Shown: in pieces, positions 24,217-33,018 of the stretch
Layout: each line of letters begins with the position of its first letter
How positions within the stretch are numbered: position 1 is the stretch's first letter
Source of the DNA: JBBRSD01 sp038245725
GTDB taxonomy: Bacteria; Actinomycetota; Coriobacteriia; Anaerosomatales; JAAXUF01
Direction of reading: 5' to 3'
Assembly: GCA_038245725.1 (NCBI GenBank)
Contig: JBBRSD010000001.1
Span: 62,001 to 126,000, forward strand
DNA: 64,000 nucleotides
The notes under the pieces: generated by a model
Told to the model about the DNA's origin: nothing
What the model saw: only the letters and a program-made list of their open reading frames with translations
The model's database searches: none
Made by a program: the position numbers and the translations under genes

Positions 24217-26423
24217 GCGACACGCTACCGCCCCTGAAGCCGAACGAGAAGCTCGATATCGCCTCGCTGCTCGAAGGCATCGAGAAATACCGGCCGCGCC
24301 GCAACGGTTGGCACTGGCGCGAGCAGGTGCCGAACCAGAAGCTCTACGAGTTCAGCTACCGCGAGACATCGAAGGGGCTGGCGAAGAGCATCCCGCTGCC
24401 TGCGGCGCACTACTTCGACAACATCGATCCGCAGCCTGACTGCGTCGTCACCACGGAGATCGCGTCGGGCCGTTTCGAGGACGACGTGAGGCGCATGCGC
24501 ATGGCCGCGTGGCACGGCGCCGACCACATCATGGTGATCCGCACCGCTGGTCAGAGCCACATCGATGGGCTGCTCGAGGGCACGCCCGAGGGTGTGGGCG
24601 GCATCGCGGTGACGCGGAAGCAATGCCGGGTCACTCGGCGGGCGTTGGACCTGATCGAAGACGAGGTGGGGCGGCCGATCAACTACCACAGCTACGTGAG
24701 CGGCGTCGCCGGCCCGGAGATCGCGGTCATGTTCGCCGAGGAGGGCGTCAACGGCGCCCACCAGGACCCGCAGTACAACGTGCTGTACCGCAACATCAAC
24801 ATGTATCGCAGCTTCGTCGACGCGGCCGTCGCCAAGCGCATCATGCGCTCGGTGCGCATGCTGCAGATCGACGGCGCGCACAACGCGAACGCGACCGCGG
24901 TCAAGGCGTGGAAGGTCATGCCGGAGCTGCTCGTGCAGCACGCGATCAACTGTGCATTCTCGGTGTCGGTGGGCATGCCGAAGGAAGACATCGCGCTCTC
25001 CACCGTGCCGCCCGACGCCGCGCCCGCTCCCTGTATGCGGATGGACCTGCCGTACGCTGTGGCGCTGCGCGACCTGTTCGGCGAGTACAAGATGCGGGCG
25101 CAGCAGAATACGCGCTACATGGAGTCGGACTCGCGCGACGCGACTGTGTCCCACGTCATGAACCTCATGATCTCGCGGCTGACCAGCGCCGACATCCAGT
25201 CGACGATCACGCCCGACGAGGGCCGCAACGTGCCGTGGCACTACAACAACATCGCGGCGATCGACACAGCCAAGCAGTCGCTTCTCGGGATGGACGGGAT
25301 CCGCGAGATGGTGAAGCTCGACCGCGAGAACCCGGAGCTTCGCAACCGCGTTCGCGAGCTCAAGGAGCGCGCGGTGCTCTTCCTCGAGGCGATGCTCTCC
25401 GACGGAGGCTACTTCGCCAGCGTCGAGGAAGCGTACTTCGTGGACTCGGGTGAGTATCCCGAGACCAACGACGACGGTATCCGCCGCCGCGCGGACGGCG
25501 GCCTGGCTGTTGGCTCGATCGTCGAGCGCGCCGACGACTACATCGCGCCGGTCTGCCACCACTTCGGCGAGAACCATCTCCCCAGAAGCGTCGAGAAGCC
25601 GTGCCACGCGATCGGCGGCTGCACGCTGTGCGACCGCGACAAGGTGCCGTTCATCGACGAGCTCGACCCGGAAGACAACGTGAACGTGCGGCTTGCCCGG
25701 ACCGCGGACCTGCGGGAGAAAGGCCTCGTGACGCCGGAAGTGGAGTGGGCCGGCGACGGCATCGTTGCGGTGACGATGTTCCTGCCGGTATCCGAGCGCA
25801 TCGCCGAGGCGGCCGCGCTCGAACTTGGCCGGGCGATGAACCTGCGCGACCCGGAGGTCATTCACAAATCCGTCATGCACCCTGCAGAAGGCACGCTCGT
25901 CGAGATCAAGGGCTGCCTCGATGTGGCGATCGACCCCTCGACGCTCGTCATCACCGAGCCGGCTCCGCCGCTTTCCGACGAGCAGATCCGCGCGTTCGTC
26001 TCGGAGAAGCAGCTGCGCTGCGTGGCTGCGACCGTGGGCATGGACGAGCACTCCGTCGGCATGCTCGAGATCATCGATATCAAGCACGGCGGCCTCGAGA
26101 AGTGGGGCTTTGCGTGCACGTACCTGGGCACGTCGGTGCCGGTCGAGAAGCTCCTCGACGCCGCAATCGAGCACGCCGCGCAGGTTATTCTCATCTCCAC
26201 GATCATTACGCACGGCGACATGCATCGCACCAACATGGAGAAGCTTTCCGACCTCGCCGCCGAGAAGGGCGTGCGCAACAAGCTTCTGCTCATCGCCGGC
26301 GGCACGCAGGTCACCGACGAGCAGGCGCGCGGCTGGGGCATGGACGCCGGCTTTGGCCGCAGAACCAAGGGCATCGACGTCGCGAGTTTCGTCGTGAAGA
26401 CGATGCGCGAGCGCGGGATGTGA
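24213..26423 (+). CDS. oraE: D-ornithine 4,5-aminomutase, catalytic subunit (PLP and adenosylcobalamin)
   Basis: 736 residues, the usual size. It moves the 5-amino group of D-ornithine to carbon 4, giving 2,4-diaminopentanoate, by a radical mechanism. The cobalamin motif DxHxxG is seen as DEHSVG at 611-616, with His613 as the lower cobalt ligand. Downstream EIIDIKHGGLEKWG and LLIAGGTQVTDEQARGWGMDAGFGR complete the B12-binding Rossmann domain. The long N-terminal region is the PLP barrel. OraS precedes it and a reactivase-like gene follows one gene later. Confidence 0.96.
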   Translation: MSDTLPPLKPNEKLDIASLLEGIEKYRPRRNGWHWREQVPNQKLYEFSYRETSKGLAKSIPLPAAHYFDNIDPQPDCVVTTEIASGRFEDDVRRMRMAAWHGADHIMVIRTAGQSHIDGLLEGTPEGVGGIAVTRKQCRVTRRALDLIEDEVGRPINYHSYVSGVAGPEIAVMFAEEGVNGAHQDPQYNVLYRNINMYRSFVDAAVAKRIMRSVRMLQIDGAHNANATAVKAWKVMPELLVQHAINCAFSVSVGMPKEDIALSTVPPDAAPAPCMRMDLPYAVALRDLFGEYKMRAQQNTRYMESDSRDATVSHVMNLMISRLTSADIQSTITPDEGRNVPWHYNNIAAIDTAKQSLLGMDGIREMVKLDRENPELRNRVRELKERAVLFLEAMLSDGGYFASVEEAYFVDSGEYPETNDDGIRRRADGGLAVGSIVERADDYIAPVCHHFGENHLPRSVEKPCHAIGGCTLCDRDKVPFIDELDPEDNVNVRLARTADLREKGLVTPEVEWAGDGIVAVTMFLPVSERIAEAAALELGRAMNLRDPEVIHKSVMHPAEGTLVEIKGCLDVAIDPSTLVITEPAPPLSDEQIRAFVSEKQLRCVAATVGMDEHSVGMLEIIDIKHGGLEKWGFACTYLGTSVPVEKLLDAAIEHAAQVILISTIITHGDMHRTNMEKLSDLAAEKGVRNKLLLIAGGTQVTDEQARGWGMDAGFGRRTKGIDVASFVVKTMRERGM

Positions 26424-26467
26424 CTCAGGACCCGGACCTACTCGGCGACGCTGAACAAGGGTGGAAC

Positions 26468-27412
26468 GTGGCAATGCACAAGAAGACGATCGTGGTCGCG
26501 TTGGGAGGCAACGCGTTACTCAAGCGCTCCGATCCCATGACCGCCGAGGCGCAGCGCGCCAACGTGAGGATCGCGTGTAAGGCCCTCGCACCGCTCGCCG
26601 AGAAGTACAACGTCGTGATCGCCCATGGCAACGGTCCGCAGGTAGGACTGCTCGCGCTCCAGGCTGCCGCCTACACCGACGCGGAGCCGTACTCGCTCGA
26701 CGTCTTGGGTGCGCAGACGCAAGGGATGATCGCGTACATGGTCGAGCAGGAGCTGGGCAACGTGCTGCCGTTCGAGAAGCCGCTCGCCACCGTGCTCACA
26801 ATGGTCGAGGTCGACGCGAACGACCCGGCTTTCTCAGACCCCACGAAGTTCGTCGGTCCGTGCTACTCCAAGACGCAAGCCGATGCGCTTGCTGCAGCCA
26901 AGAGCTGGGCGTTCAAGCCCGACGGCGAGTCGTGGCGCCGCGTCGTCGCCTCGCCGAAGCCGAAGCGCATCTTCGAGATCGCACCGATCCGCTGGCTCAT
27001 GGAGAAGGGCACGGTGGTGATCTGCGCTGGCGGCGGCGGCATCCCGACCGTCTACCTACCCGACGGCAGCCGCACGCTCGTGGGCATCGAAGCGGTCATC
27101 GACAAGGACCTCGCGGGCGAGCTGCTCGCCGAGAACCTCGACGCCGATGTCTTCGTGATGGCGACCGACGCCGACGGCGTCTACACCGACTGGGGCACGC
27201 CCGAGCAGGAGCTTCTCGGCTGGGTGACGCCCAAGGAGCTGTCGGCTCATGAGTTCGCGGCGGGTTCGATGGGCCCGAAGGTGGAAGCGGCTGTGAAGTT
27301 CGTCGCGAGCGGGCCCGGCCGGCGTGCGGCGATCGGGCGGCTCGAGGACATCAGCCGCATCGTCGAAGGCGGAGTCGGCACCCACGTCGTCTCGGCCAAG
27401 AGTTCGCGATGA
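26468..27412 (+). CDS. arcC: Carbamate kinase
   Basis: 314 residues from the GTG at 26468 with AAGGGTGG upstream; the ATG two codons later is an alternative. Amino-acid kinase fold: VVALGGNALLKR at the start, AHGNGPQVGLLALQ, GAGGGG-type loop CAGGGGIPTV, DKDLAGELLAENL and ATDADGVYTDWG. It transfers phosphate from carbamoyl phosphate to ADP, making ATP in the arginine deiminase route. It lies between oraE and the reactivase, so arginine and ornithine use are genetically linked. The stop overlaps the next ATG. Confidence 0.93.
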   Translation: MAMHKKTIVVALGGNALLKRSDPMTAEAQRANVRIACKALAPLAEKYNVVIAHGNGPQVGLLALQAAAYTDAEPYSLDVLGAQTQGMIAYMVEQELGNVLPFEKPLATVLTMVEVDANDPAFSDPTKFVGPCYSKTQADALAAAKSWAFKPDGESWRRVVASPKPKRIFEIAPIRWLMEKGTVVICAGGGGIPTVYLPDGSRTLVGIEAVIDKDLAGELLAENLDADVFVMATDADGVYTDWGTPEQELLGWVTPKELSAHEFAAGSMGPKVEAAVKFVASGPGRRAAIGRLEDISRIVEGGVGTHVVSAKSSR

Positions 27413-28773
27413 CCGACACCGCCAGACCAGCGCCCCGCCATGTCGATGCGCTCGTCGCAGAGATCGGCTCGACGACGACGGTCGTCTCGGCGTTTGGCGG
27501 CCTCTCCGGCGTGGGCGATGGTGCGCCGCGGCTCATCGGCCAGGGCGTCGCGCCGACCTCGGTGCTGCAGGGCGACGTGGGCGTGGGTGTGGCGGCCGCG
27601 CGGGCCGAGCTCGAGTCCGCGACCGGGCCGCTCGTGCCGGGTGTGAGCGTTGCGACGTCCTCGGCGGCTGGTGGGTTGCGCATGACGGTGCACGGCCTCA
27701 CGCACAAGATGACCGCGATGGCGGCGCGCGAGGCGGCACTCGGCGCCGGCGGCGTCGTCGAGTACGTCACCGCCGGCCGGCTGCGCGACGCGGACCTGCG
27801 GCGTATCGACGAGGTGGAGCCGGGTCTGCTCCTGCTCGCAGGCGGCGTCGAGGGCGGCGACACCGACACGGTGCTGTTCAACGCCGGGCGACTCGCCCAA
27901 CTCGAGTCGCGGCCGATCGTCGTCTACGCCGGCAACTCGCTCGTCGCCGACGAAGCGAGCGAGCTGCTCGAAGCCGCCGGTTTCCGCGTGCGGGTGACCA
28001 GCAACGTCTACCCCGGCATCGACGAGCTCGACATCGTCCCGGCCCGCGCCGTCATCCACGACGCGTTCGAGGAGCACATCACGCACGCCCCGGGAATGGA
28101 GCACATCGGCGAGTTCGTGACCGGCCACATCTTGCCAACGCCAGGCGCGGTGCTCATCGCCGCCGAGCTGCTCGCCGAGGCGGTCGGCGACCTCGTCGTG
28201 GTCGATGTGGGCGGGGCCACGACCGACGTCCACTCGGTGACCGACGGCAGCCCGGAGATGGCTGCGCTGGCCACCGAACCCGAGCCGCACTCCAAGCGCA
28301 CCGTCGAGGGCGACCTCGGCGTCTTCGTGAGCGCGCGCCATGTCGCCGCGCTGCTGCCCGAGGTGCAGCGGCCTACGACGCTGCCGCCGGCGATTCCGAC
28401 GTCGCCCGACGAGATCGAGGCCGCGGTGCTGCTTGCGCGCACCGCCGCGACCCTCGGCGTGCAGCGCCATGCCGGCGAGTTGCTGCAGCTCTACACCCCG
28501 CGCGGCCGCCAGACGGTCGCTCGCGGTCGCGACCTGACCGCGTGCCGTCTCATCATCGGCACCGGCGGCGCGCTCACGCGGCTGCCCGGCGGCGAGGCGA
28601 TGCTCGAGGCGACGCGCGCGAGTGTGACCGGCGGTGGCGACAAGCTGCTGCCGCCCGCCGATGCGCGCTGCGTGCTCGACCGCGACTACCTGCTCGCCGC
28701 GTGCGGCGCGCTCTCAACTCACTTCCCGCCCGATTCGATCGTCGCACTCATGCGTGCGAGTTGCGGCCTGTAA
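27409..28773 (+). CDS. GlmL/MutL-family protein, probable aminomutase reactivase
   Basis: 454 residues. An ASKHA-type ATPase fold: the first phosphate loop is EIGSTTTVVSAF (residues 19-30) and the second is VVVDVGGATTDVHSV near 265. TSSAAGGLRMTVHGLTHKMTA and GTGGALTRLPGG near the end are typical of the GlmL/MutL family found with B12-dependent mutases. It would use ATP to exchange damaged cobalamin in OraE. Position between arcC (overlap) and ornithine racemase supports a role in the ornithine pathway. Confidence 0.88.
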   Translation: MTDTARPAPRHVDALVAEIGSTTTVVSAFGGLSGVGDGAPRLIGQGVAPTSVLQGDVGVGVAAARAELESATGPLVPGVSVATSSAAGGLRMTVHGLTHKMTAMAAREAALGAGGVVEYVTAGRLRDADLRRIDEVEPGLLLLAGGVEGGDTDTVLFNAGRLAQLESRPIVVYAGNSLVADEASELLEAAGFRVRVTSNVYPGIDELDIVPARAVIHDAFEEHITHAPGMEHIGEFVTGHILPTPGAVLIAAELLAEAVGDLVVVDVGGATTDVHSVTDGSPEMAALATEPEPHSKRTVEGDLGVFVSARHVAALLPEVQRPTTLPPAIPTSPDEIEAAVLLARTAATLGVQRHAGELLQLYTPRGRQTVARGRDLTACRLIIGTGGALTRLPGGEAMLEATRASVTGGGDKLLPPADARCVLDRDYLLAACGALSTHFPPDSIVALMRASCGL

Positions 28774-28776
28774 GAG

Positions 28777-29856
28777 ATGGATGCCCACATGCTCGACATG
28801 GCCACGCTCACGATTGACCTGTCCAAGATCGAAGAGAACGCGCGCATCGTCGCCACCGCGATGCCCGGCGTCGAGATTGTCGGTGTCACGAAAGTGACCT
28901 GCGGCTCACCCCAGATCGCGCGCGCGATGCTCGCAGGCGGCGTCGCGGCACTCGGCGAGTCGCGGCTCGAGAACATCGAGCGCATGCGCGAAGCCGGCAT
29001 CGCAGGCCCCTTCTGGCTGCTGCGTTCGCCCACGCCCGCGCTCGCCGAGAAGACCGTCGAGCTGTCCGACGTCACGCTCGTGAGCGAGCTCGCGATCGTG
29101 GGCGCGCTCGACGCGGCGGCCGAGCGCGCGGGACGCACCTGCCGGGTCGTCGCGATGGTGGACGTGGGCGACCTGCGCGAGGGCATGATGCCGTGCGAGG
29201 TGCCCTCATTCGTCGAGGCGATGGCCGCCTACGACCACATCGAACTCGCAGGCATCGGCATCAGCCTGACCTGCTACGGCGCGATCATTCCCACGCCTGA
29301 GAACCTCGGCCAGCTCGTCGGACTCGCCGAGACGGCCGAGCGCCTCACCGGGCACCCGCTGCTCGTCTCGGGAGGCATGTCGACGACGCTCGACGCGCTC
29401 ATCGCGGGCGAGATGCCGGCGCGTATCGACAACCTGCGTGTGGGCGAGGCGATCGTGCTCGGCGTCAGCCCCGCGAGCCGGATGCGCATCCTCGGCCTGC
29501 ACACCGACGCGCTCGTGCTCTCCGCGCCGGTGATCGAGTGCCGCGTGAAGCCGTCCAAGCCCATCGGGATCTCGGCGCAAGATGCCTTTGGCAACCGCCC
29601 GAACTTCGAGGACCGCGGCCTGCGCCGCCGCGCCATCTGCGCCATCGGCAGACAGGACACCGTGCCGGAGCAGATGCGCCCTGTCGACGAACGCATCCAA
29701 ATCCTCGGTGCGTCGAGCGACCACCTCATCCTCGACGTCGAGGACCTGACCAAGCCGCCTGAGATCGGAGCCGCGATCGACTTCGTCCCGGGCTACTCGG
29801 CGACGCTCTCGCTCTTCACGTCGGCGTACGTGCGCAAGGTCTTCATCGGCGGGTAG
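28777..29856 (+). CDS. orr: Ornithine racemase
   Basis: 359 residues from the ATG at 28777; ATGs at 28789 and 28798 are possible because the binding site is weak. An alanine-racemase N-terminal-type PLP barrel: TIDLSKIEENARIV and VGVTKVTCGSP, with the PLP lysine in GVTK, then GESRLENIERM, AMVDVGDLREGMMP and VSGGMSTTLDALIAGEMP. It converts L-ornithine to D-ornithine for OraSE. It ends the cluster and is followed within a few bases by a short hairpin. Confidence 0.9.
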   Translation: MDAHMLDMATLTIDLSKIEENARIVATAMPGVEIVGVTKVTCGSPQIARAMLAGGVAALGESRLENIERMREAGIAGPFWLLRSPTPALAEKTVELSDVTLVSELAIVGALDAAAERAGRTCRVVAMVDVGDLREGMMPCEVPSFVEAMAAYDHIELAGIGISLTCYGAIIPTPENLGQLVGLAETAERLTGHPLLVSGGMSTTLDALIAGEMPARIDNLRVGEAIVLGVSPASRMRILGLHTDALVLSAPVIECRVKPSKPIGISAQDAFGNRPNFEDRGLRRRAICAIGRQDTVPEQMRPVDERIQILGASSDHLILDVEDLTKPPEIGAAIDFVPGYSATLSLFTSAYVRKVFIGG

Positions 29857-29859
29857 GGA

Positions 29860-29878
29860 CGAGCGCTTCGCGCGCTCG
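29860..29878. terminator. Short hairpin after orr
   Basis: CGAGCGC-TTCGC-GCGCTCG, a perfect 7-bp stem directly after the orr stop codon and before the convergent small gene. No T-run, so only a weak terminator candidate. Confidence 0.45.
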
Positions 29879-29889
29879 GACGCGCCACG

Positions 29890-30147
29890 CTAGATCGCGG
29901 CAAGCCGGCCGGTCACAGGCTTGTGGCGGCCGGGCCGATACATCCTCGCCGAGAAGCCCGCCATGCGCACGGTGCGCAGAATCTGCGTGAGGCTCGCGGT
30001 GCTTTCGTCGTAGAGCACCGAGATCAGATGGATCGAGCGGATGGACGCGACGTCTGTCACGCCGTCGACGAAGCGGACAAGCATCTCGACGAGCGACGCC
30101 TCGTACTCGTCGGCGAGGCCATCGATCTGGATGTGGACGGCTTTCAT
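29890..30147 (-). CDS. Small HMA-fold-like protein without metal cysteines
   Basis: 85 residues with an excellent GAGGAGACAGCC site. The pattern VHIQIDGLADEYEASLVEMLVRFVDGVTDVASI, then VLYDESTASLTQILRTVRMAGFSARM looks like the beta-alpha-beta-beta-alpha fold of heavy-metal-associated domains. The usual CxxC between strand 1 and helix 1 is replaced by ADEY, so copper-type binding is unlikely. Cytosolic, no partner evident. Similarity is by pattern only. Confidence 0.6.
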   Translation of the reverse strand: MKAVHIQIDGLADEYEASLVEMLVRFVDGVTDVASIRSIHLISVLYDESTASLTQILRTVRMAGFSARMYRPGRHKPVTGRLAAI

Positions 30148-30249
30148 GGCTGTCTCCTCGAATCGGTGCGCGGCGCGTGGCCGCGCAGCTTCTCCCGCTG
30201 AGCCATCGCGCTGCCTCCCATGACCCTTCGGCGCATGCTGTGATCATTA

Positions 30250-30280
30250 GCGTCGGCCCCCAGAAGGTACCCGCCGACGC
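30250..30280. terminator. Hairpin in the gap between two minus-strand genes
   Basis: GCGTCGGC (30250-30257) pairs with GCCGACGC (30273-30280) over a 15-base loop. It lies in the 211-base gap downstream of the thioesterase gene and could end its transcript. The rest of the gap (30148-30358) shows no gene. Confidence 0.4.
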
Positions 30281-30358
30281 CTCTTACGATGCCCGAGAAA
30301 TGCGGAGATTCCGTCAGCCTTCGGTCGCGATTCTTTGTACGCTTCGAGGAGCACGCTG

Positions 30359-30856
30359 CTAGAAGTCTACGCTGCCTGGCAGCTCGCGCTCATCGGCGAA
30401 CCACTGGGACTCGAACTCCCCATCGACGATCGAGTCGATGGCCATCTTCATGTACTTGCCGCTCGCTTCGACGGCGACGGTGCCGTCCGCGAGCACGATC
30501 TCACCGGTGCCTTCGAAGAGTCGCCGAGAGTCGCGCGTGATCCGTCCGATCGCGCGGACTTCGCCGTCGAGCGGGACCGGCTTGCGGAAGCGAAGCGTGA
30601 GCTCGACGGTCACGCCCCACGCGTCCGGGTCGGCGATGTTGATCGCGCGGCCGATCGTCTCGTCGAGAATGGCCGAGGCGACCCCGCCATGGAGTCGCCC
30701 CGGGTAGCTTTGATGGATGTCGCCGGGCGAAAACACGCCCAGCAGCTCTCCGCCTTCAAGCTCGTAGAACTTCGCATGCAGGCCGGAGTGGTTCTCCTTG
30801 CCGCACACCATGCACATGTGGCTGATGTTTTGAGCTGCGAGGATCTTGCGGGCCAT
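30359..30856 (-). CDS. Hotdog-fold thioesterase (PaaI/DUF4442 type)
   Basis: 165 residues. The hotdog core is visible: SYPGRLHGGVASAILDETIGRA near residues 49-69 is the HGG loop and helix of PaaI-type thioesterases, followed by VTVELTLRFRKPVPLDGEVRAIGRI. An N-terminal MCMVCGKENHSGLH with two close cysteines is unusual for the core fold and could bind a metal. It probably hydrolyses an acyl-CoA; the substrate is unknown. Confidence 0.8.
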   Translation of the reverse strand: MARKILAAQNISHMCMVCGKENHSGLHAKFYELEGGELLGVFSPGDIHQSYPGRLHGGVASAILDETIGRAINIADPDAWGVTVELTLRFRKPVPLDGEVRAIGRITRDSRRLFEGTGEIVLADGTVAVEASGKYMKMAIDSIVDGEFESQWFADERELPGSVDF

Positions 30857-30904
30857 TCGGCGGCTCCTAGCGTCGGCTGTGATCAGCCCATGATAGGCGT
30901 CCGG

Positions 30905-31105
30905 CTAGCGGACCGCGCGAACGAACGCCCGGGGGATGCCGAGAAACGCGAGCGTGCCGAGTACGGTTGCGAGAAGACCCTTCGCGTGAGCGTGTGCGGT
31001 GACGGTGCGGCGCTCCACAAGCGCCTGGCGCGTGAACTCGTCCTCGGCGAATCGCGGGTCTTCGATCGCGTCGGCGGCTCCGGCGCAGGTCATGTTTCCG
31101 TGCAT
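30905..31105 (-). CDS. Small protein with C-terminal hydrophobic segment, 66 aa
   Basis: TGGAGG 5 bases before the ATG supports translation. The N-terminal half is acidic (AADAIEDPRFAEDEFTRQALVERR) and the last third is hydrophobic, GLLATVLGTLAFLGIPRAFV, enough for one membrane helix. It follows padR by 37 bases and is probably cotranscribed. No family recognised; it may be an effector or anchor linked to the PadR unit. Confidence 0.55.
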   Translation of the reverse strand: MHGNMTCAGAADAIEDPRFAEDEFTRQALVERRTVTAHAHAKGLLATVLGTLAFLGIPRAFVRAVR

Positions 31106-31142
31106 GGGTGCCTCCAGATTGTTTTGGGGGAGTGGGGCCGAG

Positions 31143-31661
31143 CTACTCGCCTGCGAGCATCAGGTAGATCGCCTTGCGAGCGTCATCGAGGATCGCTGCG
31201 ACTTGCTCGGCTTGCTCGTCGGTGCCGCCACGCATGACCTGCATCGTCGCGCCGCCCAGCGAGAACATCGACTCGCGGAGCTTGAGCTTGGGCCCTGCGG
31301 CTCCAACGAAGTCCTGCCATGGCGTCGACTCCGGCTGGCTCTCGGCCTGGGCGCGGCCGGTTTCGGTGAGCGAGAAGATGCGTTTGCCGGAGACCTGTTC
31401 GCTCGTGACGAGGCCTTGGTCCTCGAGTGCGGAGAGGGCGGGATAGATCGAGCCGGGACTTGGGGTCCACGCTCCGCCGCTGCGGTTCGAGAGTTCCTGG
31501 ATGATCTGGTAGCCGTGCATGTCCTGCTCTTTCAGCAGAGCGAGAATCGCCGGCTGAACGTCGCCGCGACGCGCGCGGCCGCCGGGGCCACGGCCATGAT
31601 GGCCGAAACCGGCAAAGCCGAACGGTCCGCCGAAGCCTTCTGGGTGCCTGTGTCCGTGCAT
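31143..31661 (-). CDS. PadR-family regulator with Gly/His-rich N-terminus
   Basis: 172 residues. After a His/Gly-rich head (MHGHRHPEGFGGPFGFAGFG) comes the PadR winged helix: VQPAILALLKEQDMHGYQIIQEL, then SPGSIYPALSALEDQGLVTSE and KRIFSLTETGRAQ. The His-rich head could bind metal ions or be a flexible tail. A near-perfect 20-bp palindrome lies 36 bases upstream of the start, probably its autoregulatory operator. It is downstream of an MFS pump gene. Confidence 0.88.
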   Translation of the reverse strand: MHGHRHPEGFGGPFGFAGFGHHGRGPGGRARRGDVQPAILALLKEQDMHGYQIIQELSNRSGGAWTPSPGSIYPALSALEDQGLVTSEQVSGKRIFSLTETGRAQAESQPESTPWQDFVGAAGPKLKLRESMFSLGGATMQVMRGGTDEQAEQVAAILDDARKAIYLMLAGE

Positions 31662-31696
31662 GAAGTCCTCCTATCGTCTGTAGTACGTGACGATAG

Positions 31697-31716
31697 TATC
31701 ACGATATATCGCGATA
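31697..31716. promoter_or_regulatory. Probable PadR operator
   Basis: TATCACGATATATCGCGATA is a 20-base palindrome with one mismatched pair. It lies in the 85-base gap between the MFS stop and the padR start, and an adjacent GATAGTATC half-site (31692-31700) repeats part of it. Confidence 0.6.
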
Positions 31717-31746
31717 GGACAAGGACAGTCGTTTCAGCGGCGAACG

Positions 31747-32997
31747 CTATGCCGCCTCGTCGGCGGCTGGCACCGCCGGCGCTCCGGCAGCCGACTGCGG
31801 GAGAAGGCGCGCTCCGACCACAGCCGTGACCACGATGACCGCGAGGCCGAACCAGTACGGGGCGCCGCGGGAGACGCTTGCGTAGAGGACGGCTGCCAGC
31901 AGCGGGCCGATGACACGCGCTGCCGAGTTCATCGACTGCAGGCCGCCCATGACCCAGCCTTGCTCGCGCTCGGAAGCGGCGCGCGAGATCAGCCCCTGCA
32001 ACGCCGGGCCGGTCCCTCCTTCGCTCGCCGCGAACAGCAGGCCGCCGAAGACGAACGCCCACAGGGAGGAGTGCCCTGCCACGAGCGCCAGGACGAGATA
32101 ACCCGCCCCCATGCCGAGCAGGCCGATGGCGACCACCCCGCGCTCCCCGATCCTCGGCACGAGGAACCGCACCAGACCGCCCTGGACGAGGATGTCGAGG
32201 ATGCCGACGCCAAGCATGAAGAAGCCGAGCGTCGTTGGGCCCCACGCGAGCGTGTCTTTGGCGAACACCGAGATGTTGGACTGCAGCCCCGCCATCGGGA
32301 TCGTGAGCGCGAGGACCGCGAGCAGCGGCCAGCGCAGGCCCGGGCGCTTCAGAGCGTCGGTGATCGTGCGAAGCGGATGGATAGCTCCCAGCGAGAAGCT
32401 GCGCGAGCGTTTCTCGGCGGGAAGGCTTTCGGGCACCACGAAGGCGATGAGCACGGTCGTCAGCGCGATGATGGCCGCCGACACGAAGAACGGTGTTGAG
32501 AGGCCGAACCCCGCGAGCAGCCCACCGATCGCGGGTCCCATCATGAAGCCGACGCCGCCGACCGCACCGGCAAGTCCGAAACGACTCGCGCGCAGCTCAG
32601 GTGGGGTGATGTCGGCGAGGTAGGCGAAGATGGTCGAGATGTTGCCGCCGGTGAGCCCATCGATGATGCGCCCGAGCAGCAGGACCCACAACGCGCCGCC
32701 GATGCCGAAGATCACGAAGCCGATGACCGAGCCGGCAAGGGACACCACTAGGACGGGCTTGCGCCCCAGACGGTCCGACAGTGCCCCGAGCGTGGGCGCC
32801 GCCAGGAACGCGCAGAAGGCGTACGCCGAGGTCAGGATGCCAACCCACAGCGCAACCTGCGCGGGATCGTGCACGTATCGCTGAGTGAGGAACGGCACGA
32901 CCGGCATGACGATCGTCATGCCCATGATGTTGAGGAAGGTGATGACGAAGATGAGGAACAGCCCTCGTGGTGCGGGAACCGTCGTGGAGTCGGTCAA
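31747..32997 (-). CDS. MFS drug-efflux transporter (TetA/TCR group)
   Basis: 416 residues with 12 predicted helices. TTG start with AGGAG 6 bases upstream. The loop 2-3 signature GALSDRLGRKPVLVVS and the motif GRIIDGLTGGNISTIFAYLADIT are typical of proton-driven tetracycline/multidrug exporters; helix 5 has GFMMGPAIGGLLAG (antiporter motif C). It lies 21 bases after an ABC exporter gene, so it may be the last gene of a marR-ABC-ABC-MFS operon. Confidence 0.9.
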   Translation of the reverse strand: MTDSTTVPAPRGLFLIFVITFLNIMGMTIVMPVVPFLTQRYVHDPAQVALWVGILTSAYAFCAFLAAPTLGALSDRLGRKPVLVVSLAGSVIGFVIFGIGGALWVLLLGRIIDGLTGGNISTIFAYLADITPPELRASRFGLAGAVGGVGFMMGPAIGGLLAGFGLSTPFFVSAAIIALTTVLIAFVVPESLPAEKRSRSFSLGAIHPLRTITDALKRPGLRWPLLAVLALTIPMAGLQSNISVFAKDTLAWGPTTLGFFMLGVGILDILVQGGLVRFLVPRIGERGVVAIGLLGMGAGYLVLALVAGHSSLWAFVFGGLLFAASEGGTGPALQGLISRAASEREQGWVMGGLQSMNSAARVIGPLLAAVLYASVSRGAPYWFGLAVIVVTAVVGARLLPQSAAGAPAVPAADEAA

Positions 32998-33018
32998 GGT
33001 GTCTCCTGGCTTGGGTGC

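Noticed and set aside
24225..26474. Minus-strand open frame of 749 codons opposite oraE
   Set aside because: Composition is the mirror of oraE codons and no family is recognisable; oraE has its B12 motif and full length.
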